From: Lactobacillaceae bacterium
GTDB taxonomy: Bacteria > Pseudomonadota > Alphaproteobacteria > RF32 > CAG-239
Assembly: GCA_031271345.1 (NCBI GenBank)
Contig: JAISVX010000003.1
Coordinates: 563,223-627,222, forward strand
Length of the DNA: 64,000 bases
Direction: 5' to 3'
Shown: positions 7,264 through 16,828 of the stretch, piece after piece
Numbering within the stretch: the first letter of the stretch is position 1
Layout of the letters: each line of letters opens with the position of its first letter
Program-made: the position numbers and the translations under genes
The notes under the pieces: model-generated
The model's input: only the letters and a program-made list of their open reading frames with translations
Databases searched by the model: none
Told to the model about the DNA's origin: nothing

Positions 7264-10200
7264 CTATTTTTGACTTTCAGAAAACAGCTCTTTCAAAGAA
7301 TTAGGGCTTATCGCAGATAATGGATTAATATTTACGTCTGGATTAGAAACATTGCCCCGCGCCCTGTAATTTGCGGCAAAGATTGTTTTGTCTTCGCCGG
7401 ACAACAATCTTCCTATAACAGGAATACTGCCGAAAAATCTGTTGATACTGTAGGCGGGAGCAATCGTGCCTCTAAAGTTTAAGTCTCCGTTTTCATAGTT
7501 ATAATTGCCATCGGCAGTAATACCTAAAACCTTGCCAAAAGTCTTAGCGTCTTCCACCTCTAAAACGCCGCCTTTAAAAACAAACGGAGCATCAAAATGC
7601 GAGAAAACAATGCCGTCACCTCTCAGCATATCCAATATGCCGGTTAAAGAAGCAATACTCAGCAGACGTGATAAAATATTCGTCTGCATCAAACTAAAGT
7701 TTCTGATTTTTGCATGCCCGATTATTTTATCTTCAACATCCTTTTTGGCAGAAATAGAAAGATTTCCTCCTGCCATATAATCATAAAGGCGCAGAACTTT
7801 TAACGTGCTTCCGGCGTCATTACTTGCAATCTCAATAGAATATTCGCCGTTTACGCGTGGTAGATACTCAAATTTAAAAAATAAATCTTTTTTATAAGAA
7901 TAATTGCCGATAAGTTTTATTTCATTTATTCCGACATTATTTCTCAGGCTGACCGAGCCGGCAAAATTGGTTATAGGAACATCTTTGTTTGTCCATAAGC
8001 TGTTAACCGCAATATTAATATCCGTATCCGGCACATTTTTTAATCTTTCTTTTATACGCAGCCCATCATTATTTGAAGCTTTTTTCGTTTTCTTTTCATT
8101 ACTGTCTTCTTCAAACAACCCGGCTATATTATAACTGTCTCCAGAAATATTAACTTTCATCGGCTGGTTGTTATCTCCAATGTCAATTCTTGCCTTAGCG
8201 TCAGTTCTCTGACCTTTAATACTCGAAATATCGACTGATTTTACTTCGCTTTTTTTATCAAGATTTACTTTTCCTTTAATCTCAAAACCATCTTTTATCA
8301 GCGCTATATCGCTAATGGATGTAACGCTTCCGTTATTAAGATTGACAACAAAATCAGCTTTTCCTATCTCTCCTTTTTCTTTTGTATATCCCAGCAGATT
8401 ATAGTCTATCGCGCTTTCTGTTAAATCTATCGTCATATTAGCCGATATATCGTTATCAGCCTCATGAACGACTCCGACAACGCCTGCCTCGCCATGCCAA
8501 TAAGGATAATTCAAAAACGCGCTGTCAATGCCGAGCTTTTTCTTAATCTTGTCATTAAGATTAAACGACACTTTATAAATGTTTTTATACGGCGGAGAAA
8601 AAGCCCTGTTCCACTCCAGACTCATATCAATACCGTCAGCTTTAACGTCGCCTGAAAGAACAATGCCGTTATTGTTAACCAGCAAATCCAGTTCGTCAGA
8701 TTGAATTATTTTACCTTTGATAACATCTTTTATTTTTACATTTTTGACCTTTGATTTTACATTAACATTAACCTCTTCAGGCTGTAAATCTTTTTTCAGT
8801 TCAAACTTCAAATCCAAAACCGTGTCTGCGTCGCCTTCAATGCTGTCTGGGTTTATGCCTATTTCCCTCGCATAATTCAACGGCGGATTATCTATCAGCC
8901 TAAGGCTGTCGGTGACCGCGGAGTTAGCAATCAGCCTTATATCAATAAAATTGTCCACTTTGTTTAAGTCATATAAAATTACATGCCCGCCCGTAACATT
9001 ATTTCCGTTTGAAATGCCTTTATCTATATTTATATGGATTTTATCATTATAAAAATGCGCCGTGCCGTAAATATTGTTTACATGAGGCATTCCTTCCAAA
9101 TAATTAAGACTTGCATTATCAACATGAGCGACGCCGCTGAGTTTTGTAAAATCCATTCTCTTTTTCTTCTTATCATAAGCAAAATTAAACTCAAACTTCG
9201 CATCTTTGGCATAACCCGCATATATGCCGTCTCTAACCCACAGCCACGCATCCTCGGCAATATATCTAGGCCAGTATCTTGGAAGCTCTATAAAAGGAAG
9301 TTCGTCAATATTAGCTTTAAGCGATACTTTCAGGTCCTCCGCGGAACCAGATAAAATAAGCTTTCTGATACCCGAAATATCCAGCCCAAGCAATGTTTTC
9401 TTATCTCCAAGATTAAAATCTGCATTTTCTATTTTTATATTATTCAGTCCGCTGTCGAGGCTTCCTTTTAACAGGAATGAAGAAACATCGTAGTTTAAAT
9501 CTTCATTTTCTGAAAAAGCAATATTTCCTTCGCCGCCTTGAAACTCGAAATTAAATTTGGTTATTGCAGTATCCAGGCTTCTTGACACTTTATCTCTGTT
9601 CGCAAGAATTTCGTTAAAATCCACCGAAACATCCAAACTGCCGCTGACAGGCAGATTTATGCGGTAAAAATTGTTGTCGTCTTTATAAGACATAAAATTA
9701 TCAACAACATTCGAAGGCATTAAATCTTTGAAAGAAAAATCAACATCAATAACATTTGTTTTCGGAAAGAAATCGACATCAAGGTCTATCGGAACATAAA
9801 CATCCCCAAAATCCATAACCGCGGTGAGTCCTAATTCTATATAATTCGAGTGCCTGCTGAATTTATAATCAGCGTCCGTAAACACCAATTTTCTGCCATA
9901 GTCTGTTTCATTAAACTCAAGCTCCGCGTTTTTTATATATATGCCGTTAATATAATTTTCCGGATACGACATATCTGGAGAATTAAAACGCTCCATAAAT
10001 TCTTCAAAAATATTAAAATAAAACCCTATTTTCTTTTCATTAAGACTGTATTTTTCTTCCCTGCCATCGCTCTTGCCGCCGTTATAAGTTGTGCTGAGAG
10101 AAACCGACGGTTTATCTATCTCAATTGAGCTTGGAGAGATTATTCCTCTTATAAGCGCCCTCATGCTAAACGAAATTGATGTTCTCGGCGCTTTTACAAC

Positions 10201-10479
10201 TATGCTTTCATCTGTTTTTTTATAAACAACATCCTTCGCAATAATTTTAATCGGCTGGATGGAACGAACAAGCTCAAGGTTCACCGCATCGACAGTAACC
10301 TCATAGTCCGCATTATCGTGGTTTAACGCCTTAATTATGTATGGTTTTAAGAACGGAAGCGGCATTGGAGAACGGTACAACTGCCAAATAAACAATATAA
10401 CAAAAACCAGGATTAACGCGCCTAGATAATCCGTTATCCTTCTTATTATATATTTTTTTGACTTTGAGCTTTTTCCCAT
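7264..10479 (-). CDS. YhdP/AsmA-like envelope protein
   Basis: A 1071-residue protein anchored by one N-terminal membrane helix (about residues 17-36). A long beta-rich periplasmic region follows, of the DUF3971/AsmA-like type. The C-terminal AsmA_2-like part contains the LSRLLSIASLTGILDML and GVLEVEDAKTFGKVLGITADG signatures, then GSIPVIGRLLSG. Proteins of this TamB/YhdP group form long grooves thought to carry phospholipids from inner to outer membrane. Length is normal for the family. Its ATG lies 2 bases after the stop of the upstream hydrolase, so it is the last gene of the amidase-mrcA-prfB-hydrolase operon. Confidence 0.8.
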   Translation of the reverse strand: MGKSSKSKKYIIRRITDYLGALILVFVILFIWQLYRSPMPLPFLKPYIIKALNHDNADYEVTVDAVNLELVRSIQPIKIIAKDVVYKKTDESIVVKAPRTSISFSMRALIRGIISPSSIEIDKPSVSLSTTYNGGKSDGREEKYSLNEKKIGFYFNIFEEFMERFNSPDMSYPENYINGIYIKNAELEFNETDYGRKLVFTDADYKFSRHSNYIELGLTAVMDFGDVYVPIDLDVDFFPKTNVIDVDFSFKDLMPSNVVDNFMSYKDDNNFYRINLPVSGSLDVSVDFNEILANRDKVSRSLDTAITKFNFEFQGGEGNIAFSENEDLNYDVSSFLLKGSLDSGLNNIKIENADFNLGDKKTLLGLDISGIRKLILSGSAEDLKVSLKANIDELPFIELPRYWPRYIAEDAWLWVRDGIYAGYAKDAKFEFNFAYDKKKKRMDFTKLSGVAHVDNASLNYLEGMPHVNNIYGTAHFYNDKIHINIDKGISNGNNVTGGHVILYDLNKVDNFIDIRLIANSAVTDSLRLIDNPPLNYAREIGINPDSIEGDADTVLDLKFELKKDLQPEEVNVNVKSKVKNVKIKDVIKGKIIQSDELDLLVNNNGIVLSGDVKADGIDMSLEWNRAFSPPYKNIYKVSFNLNDKIKKKLGIDSAFLNYPYWHGEAGVVGVVHEADNDISANMTIDLTESAIDYNLLGYTKEKGEIGKADFVVNLNNGSVTSISDIALIKDGFEIKGKVNLDKKSEVKSVDISSIKGQRTDAKARIDIGDNNQPMKVNISGDSYNIAGLFEEDSNEKKTKKASNNDGLRIKERLKNVPDTDINIAVNSLWTNKDVPITNFAGSVSLRNNVGINEIKLIGNYSYKKDLFFKFEYLPRVNGEYSIEIASNDAGSTLKVLRLYDYMAGGNLSISAKKDVEDKIIGHAKIRNFSLMQTNILSRLLSIASLTGILDMLRGDGIVFSHFDAPFVFKGGVLEVEDAKTFGKVLGITADGNYNYENGDLNFRGTIAPAYSINRFFGSIPVIGRLLSGEDKTIFAANYRARGNVSNPDVNINPLSAISPNSLKELFSESQK

Positions 10480-10481
10480 TA

Positions 10482-11330
10482 TTATAAGTAATTACCTTCT
10501 AACCATTTTCGTATTACAACAAAGTTCTCGACGTCATACAAATCATTATGCCCTACCCCGGCATCATAAATTATAATATCCTTTGGTTCAACAGCATGAT
10601 TATACAAATCTTCCGCAAGATAATATGGAACAATGCCGTCATCTTTTGTCGCCATAATTAAAACTCTCGTATCCACATACGGAATAAGCGATATATTATC
10701 ATACTTATCTCTAATTAAAATATCAAAAGGCATATAAACTGGAAAAATTGCTTTTACAACGCTAGGCAAGGTGTTAAAAGGCACCTCAAGAACCAACGCT
10801 TCAAATTTTCCCTGCTCTTTTAAAGTATATACCGAGCTAACCGCCATGTGCGAACCTAAAGAAAACCCATAAACAATTATATCTTCATTCTTGTATCCGA
10901 GCTTATTTGCTTCTTTAACCGCCGCCAAGGCATCCATAACCAAATTCTTATCCGTAATCTTTCCTTTAATTCCGCCAAACCCTCTATATTCCGGCATAAA
11001 TGTGGCATAGCCGTACCTGTTAAAAGGCGAAACCTTGGGGAAAAACGCCTCAATATTAAGAGCGTTACCATGCATAAACACTATTATCTTGCCTTTATGA
11101 AGCCCCTCAGGCTCAGTATGCCACCCATATAAATCCGTTCCGTCTTCCGACTTATATTCGACCAGTTTCGCTGGATAGCCGTTTCTCCTTGCCATTTCAA
11201 TATTAGAAACCTCATTTGACGGAATATATAAAAACAACTGCGGAAAAAAATATAATAAAGTCATAAGCGCAATATATATGAGGATTAAATATATAATTAT
11301 GCTTTTTGCTAAATTTAAAAACTTTTTCAT
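10482..11330 (-). CDS. Membrane-anchored alpha/beta hydrolase
   Basis: A 282-residue protein with an N-terminal membrane segment (about residues 8-30) and an alpha/beta-hydrolase fold like the BEM46/ABHD13 group. FMHGNALN (85-92) forms the oxyanion region. The nucleophile elbow is GFSLGS with Ser157. An acid follows in ATKDDGIVP, and the histidine is in GVGHNDLYD near residue 263, completing a Ser-Asp-His triad. The substrate is unknown; serine esterase or peptidase activity is typical. The gene begins 4 bases after the prfB stop and is followed at once by the AsmA-like gene. Confidence 0.75.
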   Translation of the reverse strand: MKKFLNLAKSIIIYLILIYIALMTLLYFFPQLFLYIPSNEVSNIEMARRNGYPAKLVEYKSEDGTDLYGWHTEPEGLHKGKIIVFMHGNALNIEAFFPKVSPFNRYGYATFMPEYRGFGGIKGKITDKNLVMDALAAVKEANKLGYKNEDIIVYGFSLGSHMAVSSVYTLKEQGKFEALVLEVPFNTLPSVVKAIFPVYMPFDILIRDKYDNISLIPYVDTRVLIMATKDDGIVPYYLAEDLYNHAVEPKDIIIYDAGVGHNDLYDVENFVVIRKWLEGNYL

Positions 11331-11334
11331 GATA

Positions 11335-12433
11335 TTACCCTAATTTGCTTGCTAAATAAGATAATAAAAAGAGGTCAATATCCCCGTCAAGAACGGCTTT
11401 AGTATCGGATGTTTCCGCTTCTGTTCTAAGATCCTTAACCATTTTATACGGCTGCAAGACATAAGACCTTATCTGATGTCCCCAGCCAATGTCTGTTTGC
11501 GCGTCCCTTATGCCTTGCGCTTCAGCCTCTTTTTTCTTTAGTTCTAATTCATATAATCTCGCTTTTAACATTTTCCACGCGGTCTCGCGGTTTTTAAATT
11601 GCGACCTGTCGCTCTGGCTCTGCACAACAATCCCCGTAGGTATATGCGTAATCCTGACGGCGGAATCAGTTTTATTAATATGCTGCCCTCCGGCTCCAGA
11701 CGCGCGGTAAGTATCAATACGGCAGTCGCTTTCCTTTATTTCTATCTGTATTTCATCATCGACGACGGGATATACTCCGACCGAGGCAAAACTTGTATGC
11801 CGGCGGGCAGAACTGTCAAAAGGAGAGATACGAACCAGCCTGTGGACTCCGCTTTCCGCTTTTAGCCAGCCATAAGCATTTTTGCCGGTTATCTTAATCG
11901 TAACAGATTTAATGCCAGCGACATCGCCTTTTGTTTCTTCGATATATTCGCTTTTATAACCGTGAGACTCCGCCCACCTTGCATACATTCGCAAAAGCAT
12001 TTCCGCCCAATCTTGAGCTTCTGTGCCGCCGCTTCCGGCATGAACCTCCAAAAAAGCGTCATTAGCGTCAACTTCGCCAGAAAGCAAAGCCTCAAGCTCT
12101 TTCATCTTTATCTCGGATTTTAACGCGTGAAGCTGAGATATAATATCATTTACCATATCTTCGTCATTCTCGTCTTCAGCTATTTCGGCAAGCTCTGTTA
12201 AGTCTTTTAAGACCTGGCTGATTCTGTCATATTCGGATATATTTTCTTCCAACGAGTTTTTTTCGCTCATAAGCTTCTGCGCCTTTGAAGCGTCATCCCA
12301 CAGTTTAGGGTTTTCAGATAAAGAGTTCAGCTCTTCAAGCCTCAGGACTGCATTATCATAGTCAAAGAGACCTCCTTATAAGGTCTAACGAATTTTTTAC
12401 ATCCTCTATAGGAGACAATATTTCTGCTCTCAT
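11335..12433 (-). CDS. prfB: Peptide chain release factor 2, with programmed +1 frameshift
   Basis: RF2 terminates translation at UGA and UAA. The gene starts at ATG 12433-12431. The zero frame codes 23 residues ([16 protein letters not shown]...RRSL) and meets an in-frame UGA at 12364-12362. Skipping one base there joins it to the frame that runs [16 protein letters not shown] and on to the stop at 11335, giving about 365 residues, the normal RF2 length. Motifs seen are SPFDSSARR, the specificity region, and [14 protein letters not shown] with the catalytic GGQ. The downstream frame has an internal ATG (12270) that could be mistaken for the start. It lies between mrcA and the hydrolase gene. 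Confidence 0.93.
12361..12376 (-). promoter_or_regulatory. RF2 autoregulatory frameshift site
   Basis: On the minus strand an SD-like AGGAGG (12376-12371) is followed by TCT, the slippery CTT (12367-12365) and TGA C (12364-12361). The 3-base gap between the SD-like hexamer and CTT matches the classical AGGGGG-UAU-CUU-UGA-C site. Low RF2 lets the ribosome slip +1 and make more RF2. The hexamer differs from the usual AGGGGG but pairs at least as well with the consensus anti-SD. Confidence 0.92.
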
Positions 12434-12444
12434 AGTAAACTTCC

Positions 12445-14919
12445 TTAATATTCGGTTCCAAGCTGGAATAAATCATCCTCATCAGAGAAATATATCGCTT
12501 TCTCTTTATTCTCGTTAGCCGCCTCCGGCTCTTCTTCCACAGCCTCTTCCCCGCTGATAATTTTTTGGGTTTTCACACTATCAATATCAGGCTTTAAAGC
12601 TTCTAATATAACAACCTTGTCAAAAGGCGTCGCTGGCTTGCCTGTATCATAATTTATACGCACAAACTTAATGCCGGACGGCGTACGAAACGGTATATCC
12701 GGCTGCCCTTTTAAAGCTTCTTTCATAAAGTCGTTAAAAACAGGAAGAGCCGTCACCGCGCCTGTTTCAGACCTGCCAAGCGTTCTCGGCTCATCAAAGC
12801 CAAAATAAATGCCGACGACTAAATCCGGCGAAAAACCGATAAACCAAGAATCTTTATTATCATTAGTCGTTCCTGTTTTACCTGCCAGGTGTCTATTTAA
12901 TCCTCTTAACCCCGCGCCTGTACCGCGTGTCGCGACGCCCTCCAGCATATATGTCATTTGATATGCGCTTAACGGGTCAACAATCTGCTCTCTGTTGTCC
13001 TCAACATCTGGAATATCCTGACCGTTCCAATATTCGGAAACACAGTCAGCGCATTCTCTTCCATCTTCCTTAAATATGGTTTTTCCGTTTCTATCCTGAA
13101 CGCGTTCAATAAAATATGGCTTTATCTTTTTACCGCCGTTAACCATAACCGCATAAGCACTGGATATATCTATAAGCCTTGTATCTCCGGCTCCCAAAGA
13201 CATCGATAAAAAGCTTGGAAGATTGTCATTAACTCCCAATATTTTTGTCATGTTTGAAACTTTTGTCATCCCGACGTCGCGGGCTAATCTTACCGTCATT
13301 AAGTTTCTGGATTTTTCTAATCCCTGACGCAAAGTCATCAAGCCGTAAAATTTCTTTGAATAGTTTACTGGCTTCCATTTAGGCAGTCCCGGACCCTGAT
13401 CAAGAACAAACGGAGCATCCAAAATTAAGTCGGTTGGAGAATATCCGTTTTCAAGCGCAGTCAAATAAACAACCGGCTTAAATACCGAACCTGTTTGACG
13501 GCGCGCCTGCGTAGCTCTGTTAAACTGAGACTTTCTAAAATCATACCCGCCGACCGTTGCCAAAACTCTGCCCGTATGCGGATCCATAACAATCATTCCT
13601 CCTTCAACGTTTGGAATTTGCCTTAGTTCATAGCTGTTCTCTTTTAGCTTTTTGCTTGCTATCACGCTTTCAGAAGCCTTCTCAACAAGTATGACATCGC
13701 CTTTTTTTACAACCTGAGCCACAGAACCAGGAACGTTTCCGACAGCCTGTTTTAAAAGATTTGGTTTTGCCCATTGCAGCAAAGCAAGAGGAATCACGCC
13801 TTTTTCTCCGTCAACGGTCTCTATCTCCGCTTTTTCTTTTGCAGCTTCCAGTACTATTGCTTTTTTCCACCCTTTGTCAGCACCAGATTTAATATAAACA
13901 TTTTTCAATTGTTCGGCATAATCATCGCCGATTTCGATATTAGCTATTGCGCCTCTATATCCGTGTCTTTTATCGTATTCCTTGACATTTTCTCTAAAAA
14001 CTTTAGTCGCGATAGCCTGCAGCCCTGGATCCAGGGTTGTTCTGACCAAAAGACCGCCCTCATATAAAGCTTCTTCGCCAAAGTTTCCTTTAATTCTTCT
14101 TCTGACTTCTTCGCTGAAATAATCGGCGTCTTTTACAAACTCATCGGAACGCATAACAACTGCCAACGGCTTTTCTTTGGCAACCGCCGCATCTGTTTCA
14201 TTAACATAGCCCTCTATAACCATCCTGTCGATAACCCAGTTTCTTCTTGCCACAGCATAGTCGTATCTTGTTTTTGGGTTGTAGTTATTCGGACCTTTAG
14301 GCAGCGCAGCCAAATAAGCCGCTTCTTCCAACTCAAGCTCGTCCAGCGATTTGTTGAAATAGTTTAACGCCGCCGCGGCAACGCCGTAAGCTCTGTTGCC
14401 CAAATATATTTCATTTAAATACAGTTCTAAAATATGCTCTTTGGGAAAAGCTCTTTCGATTCGCAAAGCAAGAAGTATCTCTTTAAGCTTGCGGGAATAT
14501 GAAAGTTCTGATGACAATAAAAAGTTTTTCGCCACTTGCTGGGTTATTGTCGAAGCGCCCGTCGGTCTTCTGCCTCTGCCGATATTTTTAAGGTTTGCAA
14601 GAACAGCCCTGCCGATACCCATATAGTCTATGCCGCCATGATTATAAAATCTTTGGTCTTCAGCGGCAATAAAAGCTTTTTTTAATAAATCAGGAATTTT
14701 ATTCTCTGGAACGAAAATTCTTTTCTCATTTGCATATTCCATCAACAGCTGACCATCGCCGGCATAAAACCTTGTCGTAACCGGCGGCTCATAAGTCGAC
14801 AATTGCTTAATTTCTGGAAGCTCGCTTGTAAAGCGCCATAAAACAATAATGCCGACAAATATTGCGATTACCGCAAAAAAGCATAACGTGCTAAATAAAG
14901 ATGATAAAGTCTTTAGCAT
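12445..14919 (-). CDS. mrcA: Penicillin-binding protein 1A, bifunctional
   Basis: An 824-residue class A PBP that polymerises glycan strands and cross-links peptides in the periplasm. It has an N-terminal membrane helix (about residues 8-30) and a glycosyltransferase domain with EDQRFYNHGG (catalytic Glu near 87) and GASTITQQVAKNF. An OB-like insert follows. The transpeptidase domain has TGSVFKP (active serine), the KSRN motif and AGKTGTTND. The acidic C-terminal tail (EEPEAANENKEK) is typical of alphaproteobacterial forms. It follows the amidase gene and precedes prfB by 11 bases, a conserved alphaproteobacterial order. Confidence 0.93.
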   Translation of the reverse strand: MLKTLSSLFSTLCFFAVIAIFVGIIVLWRFTSELPEIKQLSTYEPPVTTRFYAGDGQLLMEYANEKRIFVPENKIPDLLKKAFIAAEDQRFYNHGGIDYMGIGRAVLANLKNIGRGRRPTGASTITQQVAKNFLLSSELSYSRKLKEILLALRIERAFPKEHILELYLNEIYLGNRAYGVAAAALNYFNKSLDELELEEAAYLAALPKGPNNYNPKTRYDYAVARRNWVIDRMVIEGYVNETDAAVAKEKPLAVVMRSDEFVKDADYFSEEVRRRIKGNFGEEALYEGGLLVRTTLDPGLQAIATKVFRENVKEYDKRHGYRGAIANIEIGDDYAEQLKNVYIKSGADKGWKKAIVLEAAKEKAEIETVDGEKGVIPLALLQWAKPNLLKQAVGNVPGSVAQVVKKGDVILVEKASESVIASKKLKENSYELRQIPNVEGGMIVMDPHTGRVLATVGGYDFRKSQFNRATQARRQTGSVFKPVVYLTALENGYSPTDLILDAPFVLDQGPGLPKWKPVNYSKKFYGLMTLRQGLEKSRNLMTVRLARDVGMTKVSNMTKILGVNDNLPSFLSMSLGAGDTRLIDISSAYAVMVNGGKKIKPYFIERVQDRNGKTIFKEDGRECADCVSEYWNGQDIPDVEDNREQIVDPLSAYQMTYMLEGVATRGTGAGLRGLNRHLAGKTGTTNDNKDSWFIGFSPDLVVGIYFGFDEPRTLGRSETGAVTALPVFNDFMKEALKGQPDIPFRTPSGIKFVRINYDTGKPATPFDKVVILEALKPDIDSVKTQKIISGEEAVEEEPEAANENKEKAIYFSDEDDLFQLGTEY

Positions 14920-15019
14920 AAATAAAAACCCAATTTAAAAATTAACGAATATTACTGTCAAAGCAGTTTATAACAAATTATTATAATTTAACAACTAAAT
15001 TTTGGATACTTTATTTATT

Positions 15020-16282
15020 TTAAAAAACAGACGCATGGTGCATATTGTCAAAATATTTATCAATTGCTTTTTTTGTCGCGTCTGCCAGCTTTGCTCTATA
15101 CCCTTTTTGCTTAAGCAGCCTTTCTTCCCCCCTGTTTGATAAATATCCCATTTCCAGCAGCACGGAAGGTACGTCTGGAGCTTTAAGCACTGCAAAACCC
15201 GCAAACCTGTGAGTATTTGAAACAAGCTTTACCGATTTTTTCATTTCTCCAACCATAAAAGTTGCAAATTCTGAAGAACGGTTCATTGTTTCTCTCTGTG
15301 CTAAGTTAATCAAAATATCCGAAACCTCTTTCGAATGTTCGACAAGATTCAAACCGGCGATAATATCCGCCTTATTTTCCCGCTCCGCCAGCGCCGCGGC
15401 TTCCTTATCCGAAGCGGTTTCGGAAAGAGTATAAACAGAAAGTCCGATGGCATTCCTGTTTTTTGCACTGTCCGCATGGACAGACAGGAACATATCCGCG
15501 TCATACTTGCGGGCAATATTAACTCTCTCCCTTAAGCTGATAAACACGTCGTTGTTTCTTGTCAGATAAACTTTATATCTCGGGTCTTTATCCAGCAGAG
15601 CTTTAAGCTCTCTTGCCATCGCCAGAGTTATATTCTTTTCATGTATCCCCGAGTAGCCGATGGCTCCGGGGTCTTTGCCGCCATGACCGGGGTCTAAAAC
15701 CACTATTCTTTTCTTTTTTCCCGCCTGATTCTTAGCATTTTCAGCCACTGTGGATTTTCGTGTGTTTTTTGCGCCGGAAATGCTTTCATTGCTTGAGAAA
15801 ACGCGGTCATTTCCAACGGATTCTTTAAATTGTTTATCGGAAGCGGCTTCAATGTCAATCACAAACCTCCAGCCAAAACTGCTTTGCGGAGGCAGCATAA
15901 ACACCTTTTTTATAAGAATGGATTTTTTAAGATCAAAAACAACTCTGGTTTCATCGCCGTTCAAAGAGCCGAGCCTTGTCGACGCTATCAAACTGTTATT
16001 AACATTGTCGCTGCTTTCAACCGCCGGATTTATCGACACATCTTGAAAATCAACCACCAGTCTTTTCGGAGAATCAAGCAAAAAAACCTTGTATTGAAAA
16101 TCGGTGACCGCGTCAAAAACAACACGTATACTGCCAACGCCGGAACCTATGCGCACATCCGCGACATCATATTTTGCTTCCGCGGCGCTGATTTTTAAAA
16201 ACAGGTATGCCGCAACAGCCAAGACTAAAACCGTCATGTTCCGATTAAGATACCGTTTTATAAATTCCAACTTATTACGCAT
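15020..16282 (-). CDS. amiC: N-acetylmuramoyl-L-alanine amidase with AMIN domain
   Basis: A 420-residue periplasmic amidase that cleaves the bond between muramic acid and the stem peptide during daughter-cell separation. It has an N-terminal signal or anchor segment (about residues 15-31), then an AMIN targeting domain (about 38-140) and a Lys/Ser-rich linker. The Amidase_3 catalytic domain follows, with zinc-site motifs DPGHGGKDPGA, the Glu in EKNITLAMARELK and SVHADSA, and the catalytic Glu in LLEMGYLSN. First gene of the amiC-mrcA-prfB operon, divergent from rne. Between it and mrcA is a 100-base AT-rich gap with no clear feature. Confidence 0.9.
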   Translation of the reverse strand: MRNKLEFIKRYLNRNMTVLVLAVAAYLFLKISAAEAKYDVADVRIGSGVGSIRVVFDAVTDFQYKVFLLDSPKRLVVDFQDVSINPAVESSDNVNNSLIASTRLGSLNGDETRVVFDLKKSILIKKVFMLPPQSSFGWRFVIDIEAASDKQFKESVGNDRVFSSNESISGAKNTRKSTVAENAKNQAGKKKRIVVLDPGHGGKDPGAIGYSGIHEKNITLAMARELKALLDKDPRYKVYLTRNNDVFISLRERVNIARKYDADMFLSVHADSAKNRNAIGLSVYTLSETASDKEAAALAERENKADIIAGLNLVEHSKEVSDILINLAQRETMNRSSEFATFMVGEMKKSVKLVSNTHRFAGFAVLKAPDVPSVLLEMGYLSNRGEERLLKQKGYRAKLADATKKAIDKYFDNMHHASVF

Positions 16283-16828
16283 AACCTCTGTTCTTCGTTA
16301 GTTTTCCCATAACCGATAAACAAATATAGATATTTTTATAATACTAAATAGTTATTACAAATATATTAAAAAATTATCAAAAAAGTTGCAATGCGGCAAA
16401 ATTTTCATGTTGTATTTTAAATCTAATTGTATATTCTATAAAAAAACTGGATGAGCTAAAACATATCAGCCTTAGGTCAACTTTATTGGCATAATTTTAC
16501 TTATATGACCTAACCGTTGATACCGCGTCCTTTCACAGCGATTGGAAGCAATCATGCGGTTTTTATAAAACGAGTTTTTGTTGAGATTGAGTTCAGCTTT
16601 TGGGTATAAGATAAGTAACTAATAATAAAAACGCCAAAAGAAAAAGATTTTTTATAAGGGCTTGCGCCCTTGTAGCATGGCTTAGAGCTAAATATATTTG
16701 CTGCGCCGACAATATACGGCGGCAATTTTATAGATACTGGGAATCTATCTTTTTATAACTCAAACAACAATTTTTTAGAAGTTTACACAACTGCATTAAA
16801 ATGCAGTTTATTAGTTGCGGAGTTTATA
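16283..16828 (+). promoter_or_regulatory. Structured leader region of rne (546 bases without a gene)
   Basis: The first 130 bases, next to amiC, are plain AT-rich promoter-like sequence. After that several stem-loops follow one another: TTAGGTCA with TGACCTAA (16472-16479/16506-16513); ACCGC with GCGGT followed by T5, with an inner GATTG/CAATC hairpin (16522-16564, terminator-like); AAGGGC/GCCCTT (16656-16671); CGCCG/CGGCG (16704-16721); ATAGAT/ATCTAT (16730-16748); and an 8-bp AACTGCAT/ATGCAGTT stem (16789-16808) ending 9 bases before the GCGGAG ribosome site. RNase E mRNAs in enterobacteria carry structured 5' UTRs through which the enzyme controls its own mRNA; the same role is inferred here. 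Confidence 0.5.

Noticed and set aside
11335-12270. A shorter prfB or a broken prfB
   Set aside because: The in-frame UGA is the standard RF2 programmed frameshift; SD-like hexamer, CTT TGA C and the joined protein of about 365 residues are all correct.
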